Positions 35,330 to 44,680 of a DNA stretch of 64,000 nucleotides are shown here, one piece after another; within the stretch, counting starts at the first letter, position 1; each line of letters starts with the position of its first letter. The position numbers were made by a program, and so were the translations under genes. Source of the stretch: Pinus tabuliformis (lineage: Eukaryota > Streptophyta > Pinopsida > Pinales > Pinaceae); NCBI GenBank assembly GCA_031772625.1, contig CM062810.1:709579584-709643583 (forward strand), given 5' to 3'. Under the pieces are notes generated by a model. It had not been told where the DNA came from and ran no database searches. It worked only from the letters and a program-made list of their open reading frames with translations.

Positions 35330-36166
35330 TGTAAAGTTTTGTAGATGTTCTATGCTAAGAGCAATTTCACTTTTCTCACAGCAATCATACAAGTAGATAA
35401 GCAAAATGCAGATAGAACATATAAGCAGATCTTACAGAAGACAAATCAGAAACAAGAAAAATGTATGTGTTTGTTTCGGCGGTCACCAGGATGCTTCAAC
35501 CAGCAAAGTCTCCTTTGGTCAGCCAGCCCAGCATGTGTCACAACAACCCTCCAACCAGTAGATGAGTCAACCCAAGTCAGTTCTACAAAAGTCAACGCTG
35601 TCCTGAAAAGTCAACGCAGGGGCAGCAAGCTAAAAGTCAACGCAGCAGCAAAACAGTCAACCCTTTGACCTCGATTTTTGTGCCAGGTAGTATGGCCTTC
35701 AAAAATCGAACCTCCCACAAGTTTTCAGCTTGTTTGGACCAAGCGTTGACCAAAGTCAACGCTGGTCAAACTTCTGCGAAACCCTAGCAGCAGAAAAATC
35801 ATCTTCGTCCTTCCCACGTGTGGCTGAAATTCGTCCTCCAGGTAGCTCGTACTTTTAGGATGAGAGAGGAAGATGTGAGTTGTGTTGTGATCAAATTCTC
35901 TCCAACTTTTCCTGTATATATATATCCATCAATGAGGGTGTGTGACACATCTGTTGGGCATGTGAGCCTACATTACAAAACTGGCTGACCTTTGCACATA
36001 TAATTTATTAAGAATAATAAATTCAAAATATAAGTTTTGCTCATCGGATTAAGACTATTTTTATATGGATTTTACACCTCTCAGAAAGAGGAATCCAACA
36101 AAAATATTAGCCTCTTAATCTGAGCATCAGAACATGGAGTTTGGACCTAGTTGTCCAAATTTAACA
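35330..36166 (-). repeat. copia 3' LTR
   Basis: On the + strand it runs TGTAAAG...TTTAACA. It contains many 'gtcaacg' motifs and, near 35920-35930, a TATATATATA stretch shared with the other LTR. Confidence 0.95.
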
Positions 36167-36190
36167 CTCCCTCTCAACTAGGGAGAACTC
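36167..36190 (-). other. copia polypurine tract and 3' spacer
   Basis: The minus strand reads GAGAGGGAG directly before the 3' LTR, the expected plus-strand primer. Confidence 0.7.
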
Positions 36191-36620
36191 CATCTATTAG
36201 TGCAATTAACATCGTGAGTCATCCCGCCGAAACTTGCTTTGCTGGCTTCTTTATTTCAGAACAGAAGTGGGTCAGTCACAAAGACATCATTCCCCGACTG
36301 ACATAATTCAGTCCAGAGGTCCCAGACCTCACAAATCTTGATCCCAGATCAAGTGGTTGGACCATGCCATCCTAGATAGAGAGTACGGCAATCTCTGATG
36401 CGTCCATCAGTCTTTGCTAATAGTCTCTAGCTTTTCCACACCTCATTGGCCAAATGAGAGGTACTTCCCATGAGCCCTGAACTCAATGGGTAGGATGCAT
36501 ACGGGGCACAGATTAAATGAGTGGCGAACCAGCTCAATAATCACAAGAGTGGGGCAGAAGCATTATGAGTGCTTATAGCTCCGAGAAGCTATCCCCAAAG
36601 CCCCCCAGAGCTCCCAGAGC

Positions 36621-38723
36621 TCATCGTCCAACAGGACCCACATCATAGGGTCTTTCCACGACACCAAGACTCTCACGGAAGGTTAGGAACTTGACCTTCC
36701 CCAGGGGCTTAGTGAGAATATCCGCGACCTGCTCATCAGTTCCTATATGATCGAGCCTTACGGCGCCTCGTTGTACCATATCCCGGATAAAGTGGTACCT
36801 GATATCAATATGCTTGGATCGGTCGTGGAACACAGGATTCTCAGTCATACGAATCCCACTCTGATTATCACAGAGTATTACAGTGGTATCTAGCACATGT
36901 TGGAACAGCTCACTAAAGAGCTTCCTCAACCAAACTGCTTCACAACAGGCCATACTAGCAGCAATGTATTCGGCCTCCGCGGTGCTCAAAGCCACCGACT
37001 TCTGCTTCCTGCTCATCCATGAGATCGAAGCAGAACCAAGATTGAAACAGCATCCAGATGTGCTCTTACGATCCACCACACTGCCAGCCCAATCGGCATC
37101 AGTATATCCCCGGAGTATCACACTCCCGACAGTGTATCTCAGCCCATGGTTTATCGTGCCCCGAAGATATCTCAAAAGATTCTTGGCACCAACCCAGTGA
37201 AAATGATGAGGCTCAACCATCTGTTGACTCAAAGTATTCACTGCAAAACATATGTCCGGACGGGTGTTCACTAAGAACATCAAAGCTCCTATGAGTTGAC
37301 GATACTCAGTAGGATTGGCCAAGATAGGCCCTGCAGCGCTGCCACTCAACTTCTTAAAGTTGAGTTCCATTGGTGTCGACACGGACTTACAGTCCACCAT
37401 CCCAAATCTTTCCAGAAGCTTCACAATATACTTTCCTTGAGAAAGGAAAATCTCTCCAAGTCTCTGCCAGACCTCCAGGCCTAGGAAATAGTGCATCAGT
37501 CCTAGGTCTTTCATCTCGAACTCAGCAGCAAGCTCCCTCTTACATTGATGAATGAGAGGGTCATCACCTGTCAGGAAGAGGTCGTCCACATACAGCACTA
37601 GAATGAGAGGCTTTCCTTCCTCAACCTTAAAGTAAAGGTTTGGATCAACATTGCTTCGAGTGAAGCCCAGCTTCATCAAGTAACTATCCATCCTCTCATA
37701 CCAAGCTCTGGGTGCTTGCTTTAACCCATAGAGGGCTTTCTTCAACCTGCAGACATAAGTGTCTCGATCTTGAACTTCAAATCCCAGAGGTTGTTCTACA
37801 TACACCTCTTCCTTTATTGCACCATGCAGAAAAGCGGTCTTGACATCCATCTGATGAAGACTCCATCCTTGCGTAGCAGCAAGGGCTATGATGGATCGGA
37901 TGGTGGTATATCGAGCCACAGGTGCAAATATATCGTCATAGTCAATTCCTTCCTTTTGAGAGAAGCCACGGGCAACAAATCTTGCCTTAAACTTTTCAGC
38001 GCTCCCATCAGATCCATGTTTAATCTTGTAGAGCCATTTAGCGGTGACAACAGATTTGTCCTTCGGTCTCGGGACCACATCCCAGACATCATTCTTCATA
38101 ATAGCCTCATATTCTTCATGCATAGCATTCTTCCAGACTTTATGCTTGATGGCTTCTTCAAAAGATCCAGGTTCAGATTGTATAATAGTACTCATGGCAG
38201 CTAGATACCCTTGGTATCTACACGGCTTCTTGCTTTCTCGGAATGTTCCCCTTGGGGCAGCATGACCCTCAGCATCTTCGAGGGTGTCCCTGAGCCATGA
38301 TGGCCTCTTTCCTAGAGAAGGGGAAGGATCAATAGGGTCCATTGGCCCTTCAACATCAAGCATAGTCTCATCCTGGGGTTCTTCCAGATTTCCAGGTCTT
38401 TCTTCATGGTTTTCTTCAGATCTAGGAAGATCTACTACTTTCTTCAGGGAAGCATCTTCGTCAAAAGTGACATCATGGCTTATCTCTACTTCCCTTTGAC
38501 CAGGTACATAGACTCTATATGCCTTAGAAGTCTCACTGTAGCCCACAAACATTCCTTTCTTCCCAGTAGCATCCAGCTTACTTCTCTTTTCTTTCGGCAC
38601 ATGAAAATAGACAGGACATCCAAAAATTCTAAAATGTGAGACATCAGGTTTCTTACCAGAGAAAACCTCTTCGGGAGTTTTGGAGTCCAAAGCGGAATGA
38701 GGGCATCGGTTTTGAATGTACAC
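36621..38723 (-). CDS. copia polyprotein, C-terminal part (integrase tail, RT, RNase H)
   Basis: A 700-residue open segment in the same frame as the upstream one, lying after the amber codon at 38745-38747. It starts in the integrase C-terminal region (QNRCPHSALDSKTPEEVF). It then holds the copia RT (WLYKIKHGSDG...KARFVARGF, QMDVKTAFLHG, catalytic YVDDL near residue 375) and an RNase H (ADWAGS, RKSTSG, KSVALSTAEAEYIAA near residues 545-590). All hallmark residues are intact. The listed Met is internal: in the parent family this is one polyprotein, so on its own this piece would not be made normally. It copies element RNA into DNA inside cytoplasmic particles. Confidence 0.93.
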   Translation of the reverse strand: MYIQNRCPHSALDSKTPEEVFSGKKPDVSHFRIFGCPVYFHVPKEKRSKLDATGKKGMFVGYSETSKAYRVYVPGQREVEISHDVTFDEDASLKKVVDLPRSEENHEERPGNLEEPQDETMLDVEGPMDPIDPSPSLGKRPSWLRDTLEDAEGHAAPRGTFRESKKPCRYQGYLAAMSTIIQSEPGSFEEAIKHKVWKNAMHEEYEAIMKNDVWDVVPRPKDKSVVTAKWLYKIKHGSDGSAEKFKARFVARGFSQKEGIDYDDIFAPVARYTTIRSIIALAATQGWSLHQMDVKTAFLHGAIKEEVYVEQPLGFEVQDRDTYVCRLKKALYGLKQAPRAWYERMDSYLMKLGFTRSNVDPNLYFKVEEGKPLILVLYVDDLFLTGDDPLIHQCKRELAAEFEMKDLGLMHYFLGLEVWQRLGEIFLSQGKYIVKLLERFGMVDCKSVSTPMELNFKKLSGSAAGPILANPTEYRQLIGALMFLVNTRPDICFAVNTLSQQMVEPHHFHWVGAKNLLRYLRGTINHGLRYTVGSVILRGYTDADWAGSVVDRKSTSGCCFNLGSASISWMSRKQKSVALSTAEAEYIAASMACCEAVWLRKLFSELFQHVLDTTVILCDNQSGIRMTENPVFHDRSKHIDIRYHFIRDMVQRGAVRLDHIGTDEQVADILTKPLGKVKFLTFRESLGVVERPYDVGPVGR

Positions 38724-38744
38724 AGCAGTATTTGCAGCTTCTCC

Positions 38745-40667
38745 CTATAGAAACTTTGGAAGACCCTGGTCACATAGCATGGCACGGGCAGCTTCCACAA
38801 TAGTCCTATTCTTGCGTTCAGCAACACCATTCTGCTCAGGAGTATATGCAGTGGTAGTCTCCCTCTTAATGCTAGCTTCTCTGCAAAAGTCTTTGAACTC
38901 ATTTGACTCATATTCAGTGCCATTGTCAGTCCTCAAAATCTTGATCTTCTTTCCGGTCATATTTTCCACCAAGGCTTTGAAGGTACGGAACCACATGAAA
39001 GCCTCATCCTTCTTCTTCAAGAAGTATATCCAGGTTTTGCGAGAGAAGTCATCAGTAAATGTCATATAGTAAGAACATCCCCCCAGGGATGTTACAGGCA
39101 ACATACCGGAAAGATCAGAATGGACCAGTTGCAATATCTCAGATGTCTTTGTGACACTTGAGGGGAAAGGTCCCCTTGTATGTTTTCCTTCAGCACAGCC
39201 CTTACATACACCTTTATGATTATTTCCAAAATCAGGCATCCCTGTCACCACCTTCCTTGCTTCGGGAAGAGCCTTGTAATGAAGGTGTCCAAATCTTCGG
39301 TGCCATAGTTCGGTTTGACGGATAGTATCACAAGTCATAGCTCCCAACGGACTCCCTCCAACCTGGTAGAGTGTACCAACTCTAAAACCAATTGAGATAG
39401 CTTCCTTGAAGCTCTTCTTCCACATGAGTACCTTTCCATCAGAGAAAGTTACATTGAATCCTTTGTCTTCCATGGCAGATACAGACACAAGGTTCTTCTT
39501 CAATTTGGGTACATAGAGTACATCTTGTAGATGGAGGACTTGTCCTTGAGACAAGTGGAGGGTCACAGTCCCGGTCCCTTTCACAGGATAAGTGGCATTA
39601 TCCCCAAGGATAATTTCTAGATTAGTATCCCTTTCAACCATGTCAGAAAGTGTTTCCTTGAATCCAGTGATGTGTCTTGAGGCACCACTATCGATTAGCC
39701 AGACATCCATAGTGTCGGGCGGAGATGCAGCTGAGAGAGCAGATATTAGAATATACTCATTTCTTTTATCAACAACATTAGACTCCTCATACCTGGTATT
39801 TCTGGTCCTTTTAGAAGGTGGATGGTTTCCTTCAAAGTGAGCCTTCCTCTTTCCTTTGGATTTGTCATTTCTTTGATTCCCATTCCTTCGGTTGTTGTTG
39901 TTGTCGTCACTATCGGGAGAATTCTTCTGGAAGGGGCATTCTCTAGCATAGTGTCCAGTCCTATGGCAGGTGAAACATTTACCCTTCTTCTTTTGAGTCT
40001 TAGTCCTTCCTTTGTCCTTGGAACCACCAGAGTTCTTCTTTCGGGAATGAGCAACATAGGCAGCATTTCTTTCATTATCAAATTCCTTCATCCTTGTTTC
40101 TTCTTGCATACATCTAGACAGAAGCTCATCAAAGTTAGGGATGGTATTATTGTTGAGAATGGTAGTTGTGAATACTTGCCATTCATATGGAAGTCCTCCA
40201 AGTGCGGTGAGAACCATCTCACGATCAGCTATTGTCTCCCCAATAGCTAGCAGATTGTTCCTGGTTTCGGTCAACTTCATAAAGAAAGTTTGAATAGACT
40301 CGTCTCGGCCCTTCTTCATATTCTTCAACTTGTTCTTGAGGAATAGCACTTGGTTCACATTGTTTACTCGGAACATAAGTATTAGTTTGTCATACATCTC
40401 CTTGGATGTGCCTAGTTCAGATATGTAGGCAACCAGACTCTTATTTATGGATTCCCTGATCAGCAGTTTTGCTCTGATTTCTCCCTTCTTATACTTGTGT
40501 TTAACAGCAGCAGAGGCATTTGATGGAGGTTCTTGAATCTTCCCTGTCACATGATCTAGGAGATCATGATCTTCTAATTTGAGATCTAATAACATCTTCC
40601 AGGCATGGAAGTCATCACTTCCAGTCAGCTTGTCATTCTCCCTGAATTCAAGCTTAGAGGAATCCAT
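38745..40667 (-). CDS. copia polyprotein, N-terminal part (gag, protease, integrase core), ends at amber
   Basis: A 640-residue frame starting MDSSKLEF, 58 bp inside the 5' LTR. Gag (UBN2-type) covers about residues 10-200. A zinc knuckle CFTCHRTGHYAREC lies near residue 230, and aspartic protease WLIDSGASRHITG near 320. The GAG-pre-integrase LWHRRFGH is near 452. The integrase core has its catalytic Asp in HSDLSG, Asp in RTDNGTE and Glu in PEQNGVAER. The frame stops at TAG (38745-38747), where relatives usually have Trp. The downstream frame is the same phase, so a single base change separates the two pieces. The element may be silent for autonomous movement, though gag, protease and the DDE core are whole. 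Confidence 0.93.
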   Translation of the reverse strand: MDSSKLEFRENDKLTGSDDFHAWKMLLDLKLEDHDLLDHVTGKIQEPPSNASAAVKHKYKKGEIRAKLLIRESINKSLVAYISELGTSKEMYDKLILMFRVNNVNQVLFLKNKLKNMKKGRDESIQTFFMKLTETRNNLLAIGETIADREMVLTALGGLPYEWQVFTTTILNNNTIPNFDELLSRCMQEETRMKEFDNERNAAYVAHSRKKNSGGSKDKGRTKTQKKKGKCFTCHRTGHYARECPFQKNSPDSDDNNNNRRNGNQRNDKSKGKRKAHFEGNHPPSKRTRNTRYEESNVVDKRNEYILISALSAASPPDTMDVWLIDSGASRHITGFKETLSDMVERDTNLEIILGDNATYPVKGTGTVTLHLSQGQVLHLQDVLYVPKLKKNLVSVSAMEDKGFNVTFSDGKVLMWKKSFKEAISIGFRVGTLYQVGGSPLGAMTCDTIRQTELWHRRFGHLHYKALPEARKVVTGMPDFGNNHKGVCKGCAEGKHTRGPFPSSVTKTSEILQLVHSDLSGMLPVTSLGGCSYYMTFTDDFSRKTWIYFLKKKDEAFMWFRTFKALVENMTGKKIKILRTDNGTEYESNEFKDFCREASIKRETTTAYTPEQNGVAERKNRTIVEAARAMLCDQGLPKFL

Positions 40668-40710
40668 TTCCTTCGATGATGATTGCTATAGATAGAGTTT
40701 GTCTTCACCT

Positions 40711-40724
40711 CAGCTCTGATACCA
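40711..40724 (-). other. copia primer-binding site (initiator Met tRNA)
   Basis: The minus strand TGGTATCAGAGCTG starts immediately after the 5' LTR. This is the classic plant site complementary to the 3' end of initiator methionine tRNA. Confidence 0.95.
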
Positions 40725-41576
40725 TGTAAAGTTTTGTAGATGTTCTATGCTAAGAGCAATTTCACTTTTCTCACAGCAATCATACAAGTAGATAAGCAAA
40801 ATGCAGATAGAACATATAAGCAGATCTTACAGAGGACAAATCAGAAACAAGAAAAATGTATGTGTTTGTTTCGGCGGTCAACAGGATGCTTCAACCAGCA
40901 AAGTCTCCTTTGGTCAGCCAGCCCAGCATGTGTCACAACAACCCTCCAACCAGTAGATGAGTCAACCCAAGTCAGTTCTACAAAAGTCAACGCTGTCCTG
41001 AAAAGTCAACGCAGGGGCAGCAAGCTAAAAGTCAACGCAGCAGCAAAACAGTCAACCCTTTGACCTCGATTTTTGTGCCAGGTAGTATGGCCTTCAAAAA
41101 TCGAACCTCCCACAAGTTTTCAGCTTGTTTGGACCAAGCGTTGACCAAAGTCAACGCTGGTCAAACTTCTGCGAAACCCTAGCAGCAGAAACCCTAGCAG
41201 CAGAAAAATCCTCTTCGTCCTTCCCACGTGTGGCTGAAATTCGTCCTCCAGGTAGCTCGTACTTTTAGGATGAGAGAGGAAGATGTGAGTTGTGTTGTGA
41301 TCAAATTCTCTCCAACTTTTCCTGTATATATATATCCATCAATGAGGGTGTGTGACACATCTGTTGGGCATGTGAGCCTACATTACAAAACTGGCTGACC
41401 TTTGCACATATAATTTATTAAGAATAATAAATTCAAAATATAAGTTTTGCTCATCGGATTAAGACTATTTTTATATGGATTTTACACCTCTCAGAAAGAG
41501 GAATCCAACAAAAATATTAGCCTCTTAATCTGAGCATCAGAACATGGAGTTTGGACCTAGTTGTCCAAATTTAACA
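40725..41576 (-). repeat. copia 5' LTR
   Basis: Copy of 35330-36166 with a 15-bp internal duplication near 41176-41205. On the minus strand it is bounded TGTTAAA...CTTTACA. Confidence 0.95.
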
Positions 41577-41581
41577 CTATT

Positions 41582-42023
41582 GCACCCTCTCGCTATCTTG
41601 GTGTGACATTTGTGATCAGTTATCTCTATATAGCACTCTTATGGTATTTTACTCTAGTGCATCTATGGTTCACAACTAGTGCACTTGCTCACTCTTTATC
41701 AAGTGTTGTTTTCTCCTTTCTTATTGCAGGTTTTAGGGTTTGTTAGTGGTTCCTCTCAATCCTTGCTTTCTCTTGTGATGTCACAATTTTCATGGTCAAA
41801 ATATGTCTTCCATCTTCCCCACATTTTTGCCATTGCAATGATTCCAACTGAAGTTGTGCAAACTGTTGATCCCCAACCATCTATAAGCATTTAATTTTCA
41901 ATCGGGTTAACATAAAACAGAATGCAATTATAAAGTATCATACAACCAACACATTTTGCACATACTATAATAATAATAAACATACATGTCAAACTATTTA
42001 TATGCTAGCATGGAGTAAATTAC
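41582..42023. other. Intron-like DNA left of the PEP carboxylase exons
   Basis: No further exon of the gene was recognised. A short + frame (41679-41894) shows no family motif. Confidence 0.4.
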
Positions 42024-43385
42024 CTCAATAGTTGGGGGAACAAGGGGCCGCTTGCCTTTGAGCACAATTACAAGAAATTCCAGCTTCTTTTCTTCATCCC
42101 ATTCACTATAGGTACCCATGTCTAAATACTCCGTAATGACATCTAAAGTTTCTTAATGTTTGCCAGATTCCTGATCCACCAAAATTTGATAAATCTGACA
42201 GTCGATTGTTCAAATTATAAAGTTGAACATTTGAACCATACTTATGATAAATACCTGGCGCAGATCAAGTTTCATCAATATCATTCCGAATGTTGAAACC
42301 CGCCGAATAAGGTCAGCCAGGCGTCCATCAGCTAGGATATCTGACCCACATGATTGCTGCAGAAAACGAACTAAATTAATGATGCACATTTCACCCCGGC
42401 AGGAAAAGCAGATGCTCACTCCAAACAGAGAACTTTAGAAATACCATTGATTCATAGCAAAGCATCAGAGGTTCTAAAAGTTGTGCTGAATTTTCATAGT
42501 ACTGATTAGGGTCATAATCACAGGGAATGCCCTCCAAGATCTCTTCAATCCGCCTACGTGTAGTGATAAGCTATAAGCACAAGTGTATAAACAGACGCAC
42601 ATTAGATATGAAACATTTGAAAGGAGAACAAGGTACGATTCAAATTTTAACGTTAATCCTAACTACGATAAATTCAATTCAAAACATTAGCTGATCTAAA
42701 CAAACATAAAATACATCCAAACTTAGATGCCCCAAGATATTTGACAAAATGAACATATTCTTTGCAAACAAGAAACAGAATCAATGGAGTAACAAACCTT
42801 TTCCCTTACGTCTCCAAGGACAATTCTATAAGGAGCAAAATCTGGGCGCTGTGTAATGCTTGGATTAAGAATTTTATCAAAGATGGATTTACCCACATTA
42901 AATTCTGATGTTTTCTTTCGAGGACTGGAAAAACCAAAACCTGTTGTACTACTGGCAGAAGGAGTTCCAGTCCCTGATCCAGTTGAAGATGCATTTGTAG
43001 AAACATTAATTGTTCTGACATTTACATCCAGCTTTCCATCTTCATACTTCTCTGAATTTCTTGAAAGGGAACTCTTCAGCAGTGTCACTGAGCTCTCAGC
43101 ATTGTGACCAGACTAAATGGCAACAAAAGATCATTCTCTTAAGTTACAAATTGCAATATTCAGTATTTGAAAATTCAGCATTTGCATCTTGATGCATGAA
43201 AAAAAGTCTTCAACTTTTTGAGAAAACGTTATGGAGAACAACATACTATATTTGTTTTTACTATTAATATCTGAAAAATTAATGATGAATTATTTTGAAT
43301 TCTGTCTAATTTACCTCAAAGGAATCACTGTGATCTGTCACTGGGAACTCTAAGATGGGTAGCTGGGATTCTCCGTCATTGCATT
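42024..43385 (-). pseudogene. Bacterial-type PEP carboxylase gene fragment (five exons)
   Basis: PEP carboxylase fixes bicarbonate onto phosphoenolpyruvate to give oxaloacetate. The bacterial-type plant isoform forms hetero-complexes with the plant-type enzyme. Reading the minus strand, exons are 43385-43315, 43112-42798, 42570-42445, 42356-42255 and 42170-42024, all with AG/GT borders and matching phases. They encode CNDGESQLPILEFP, a Ser/Thr-rich disordered insert typical of the bacterial-type isoform then YRIVLGDVREK, RRRIEEILEGIPCDYDP...LLEPLMLCYESM, ILADGRLADLIRRVSTFGM...KLDLRQ, and YLDMGTYSEWDEEKKLEFL...KGKRPLVPPTIE. The last exon has an internal TAA after ESGKH. N-terminal and C-terminal exons, including the catalytic GxGGxxGR regions, are not in the window. 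A truncated relic, cut off near the copia insertion. Confidence 0.85.
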
Positions 43386-44210
43386 CTATACAAGAAAGTA
43401 GAGGAAAAGAATGAACATGAGGCATGTCACATGACATTTGCACAGAAAAATTGTGTTGAACAAGGTATCAGCGGCAACTCTCTAATAGATGGCTATTTAC
43501 CTGAAATAAGTTTTCGGGCCAACATTACAAGCAATAGCAAAAAATTTCCAAGCAAATTCACTGTAAAGAAAATAAATGATCTATATTGCACAAAAACAGA
43601 GAATATAGCAGATTCCAGAATAAACCCAAAGATAATGGAAAATAAGGAAATATTCATCGTGTCCACGAAAATTATATGCAAATAGTAAATACACAATGAT
43701 AGGGAGAAACACACTGCTTACATGGGCTTCACACCATCTGCCCCAGAAAGATAAATGGGGGCACTCTGCCACCCAACAAGGAAGACATAATGCCTTCTGG
43801 AATACCCATCAATATCAAACATATGATAGTCAAATGGTCTGCCCTTTCATAATTTTAAAAAGGGATATTTCCAGCAAATTCCTTGTTTTATTTTCAATTT
43901 AATTTGCAGAATGTTTACGAGAAAAAATCTTGAAGGAATTTGTCAGAAATAGTATTGAATATTGAAAAAGGGATATTACAGTGGTGTCAGAGCTGCTTTC
44001 CTACCAGCCTGAGGTGATTGATTAGCAGTGGAAGATTTATCTTTTGTTCCCGGAATGTGAAATTTCAACAGGATTGAAACACTAGCTCCCAATTTATTGT
44101 GTATTTCCAGAGGCTGAGTTCATTATCTATCTGGGCCAAATTTGTTGTATTTGCACAAGCCAAGTTCGAGGGTTCAGAAGGGCCAAATTTGTGAGGGCCG
44201 CATCCATTAA
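43386..44210. other. Spacer with a retrotransposon-leader-like site
   Basis: TGGTGTCAGAGC at 43982-43993 is one base from the initiator-tRNA primer site and follows AT-rich DNA. It could be the leader of a lost LTR element, but no LTR pair was found. A 84-codon frame at 43431-43685 is not family-like. Confidence 0.35.
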
Positions 44211-44680
44211 TTGTTGAGGCCAAGTCTGCCATTCACTGGAGCCGAATCCGTGATACTCGCAGTGGCCGAATTCGTGGGTTTTTGGAGGCTGAATAGCTGT
44301 GCAAATTCACGGGTTTTTGGAGGCCGAGCCACTGTGCATATTCATGGGTTTTTGGAGGCCGAATCGCTGTACAAATTCGTGAGTTTTAAGGGGTTGAATC
44401 AATGTGCAAATTCGTGGGTTTTTGGAGGCTGAATCACTGTACAAATACGTGGGTCTTTGGAGGCCGAATCGCTGTACAAATACGTAGGTCTTTGGAGGCT
44501 GAATCACTGTCCAAATTCTTGGGTTTTTGGAGGCTGAATCACTGGGCAAATTCGTGGGTCTTTGGAGTCTGAATCGTTGTACAAATTCATGGGTTTTAGA
44601 GGCCGAATCATTGTGAAAATTCATGGGTTTTTGAAGGCCGAATCTTTGGAGAAAATTGAGGTTGAATCGTTGTAAGAAAT
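44211..44680 (+). repeat. Minisatellite, ~35-bp unit, about 13 copies
   Basis: Imperfect tandem copies of a unit close to GGCCGAATCGCTGTACAAAT + TCGTGGGTTTTTGGA. Because 35 is not a multiple of three, the open minus-strand frame across it repeats every three units (about 35 residues). The unit lacks stops in all three phases on that strand. No evidence of a real protein. Confidence 0.85.

Larger units (their letters stand above)
35330..41576 (-). mobile_element. Complete, young Ty1/copia retrotransposon
   Basis: A 6247-bp element read on the minus strand. LTRs 35330-36166 (837 bp, 3' LTR) and 40725-41576 (852 bp, 5' LTR) differ by about three substitutions and one 15-bp tandem duplication ('ccctagcagcagaaa'). 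The target duplication CTATT is at 35325-35329 and 41577-41581. The internal region has an initiator-Met tRNA primer site, a single gag-pol frame in two pieces (one stop between) and a polypurine tract. The order gag, protease, integrase, RT, RNase H is diagnostic of Ty1/copia. Low LTR divergence indicates recent insertion. It landed 447 bp past the last visible exon of the PEP carboxylase fragment. Confidence 0.97.

Noticed and set aside
36883..40250. Many + strand frames across the copia element
   Set aside because: Antisense shadows of the minus-strand polyprotein.
43982..43993. LTR element starting at the TGGTGTCAGAGC site
   Set aside because: No LTR end TG...CA pair or gag frame could be placed around it; kept only as a note on the spacer.
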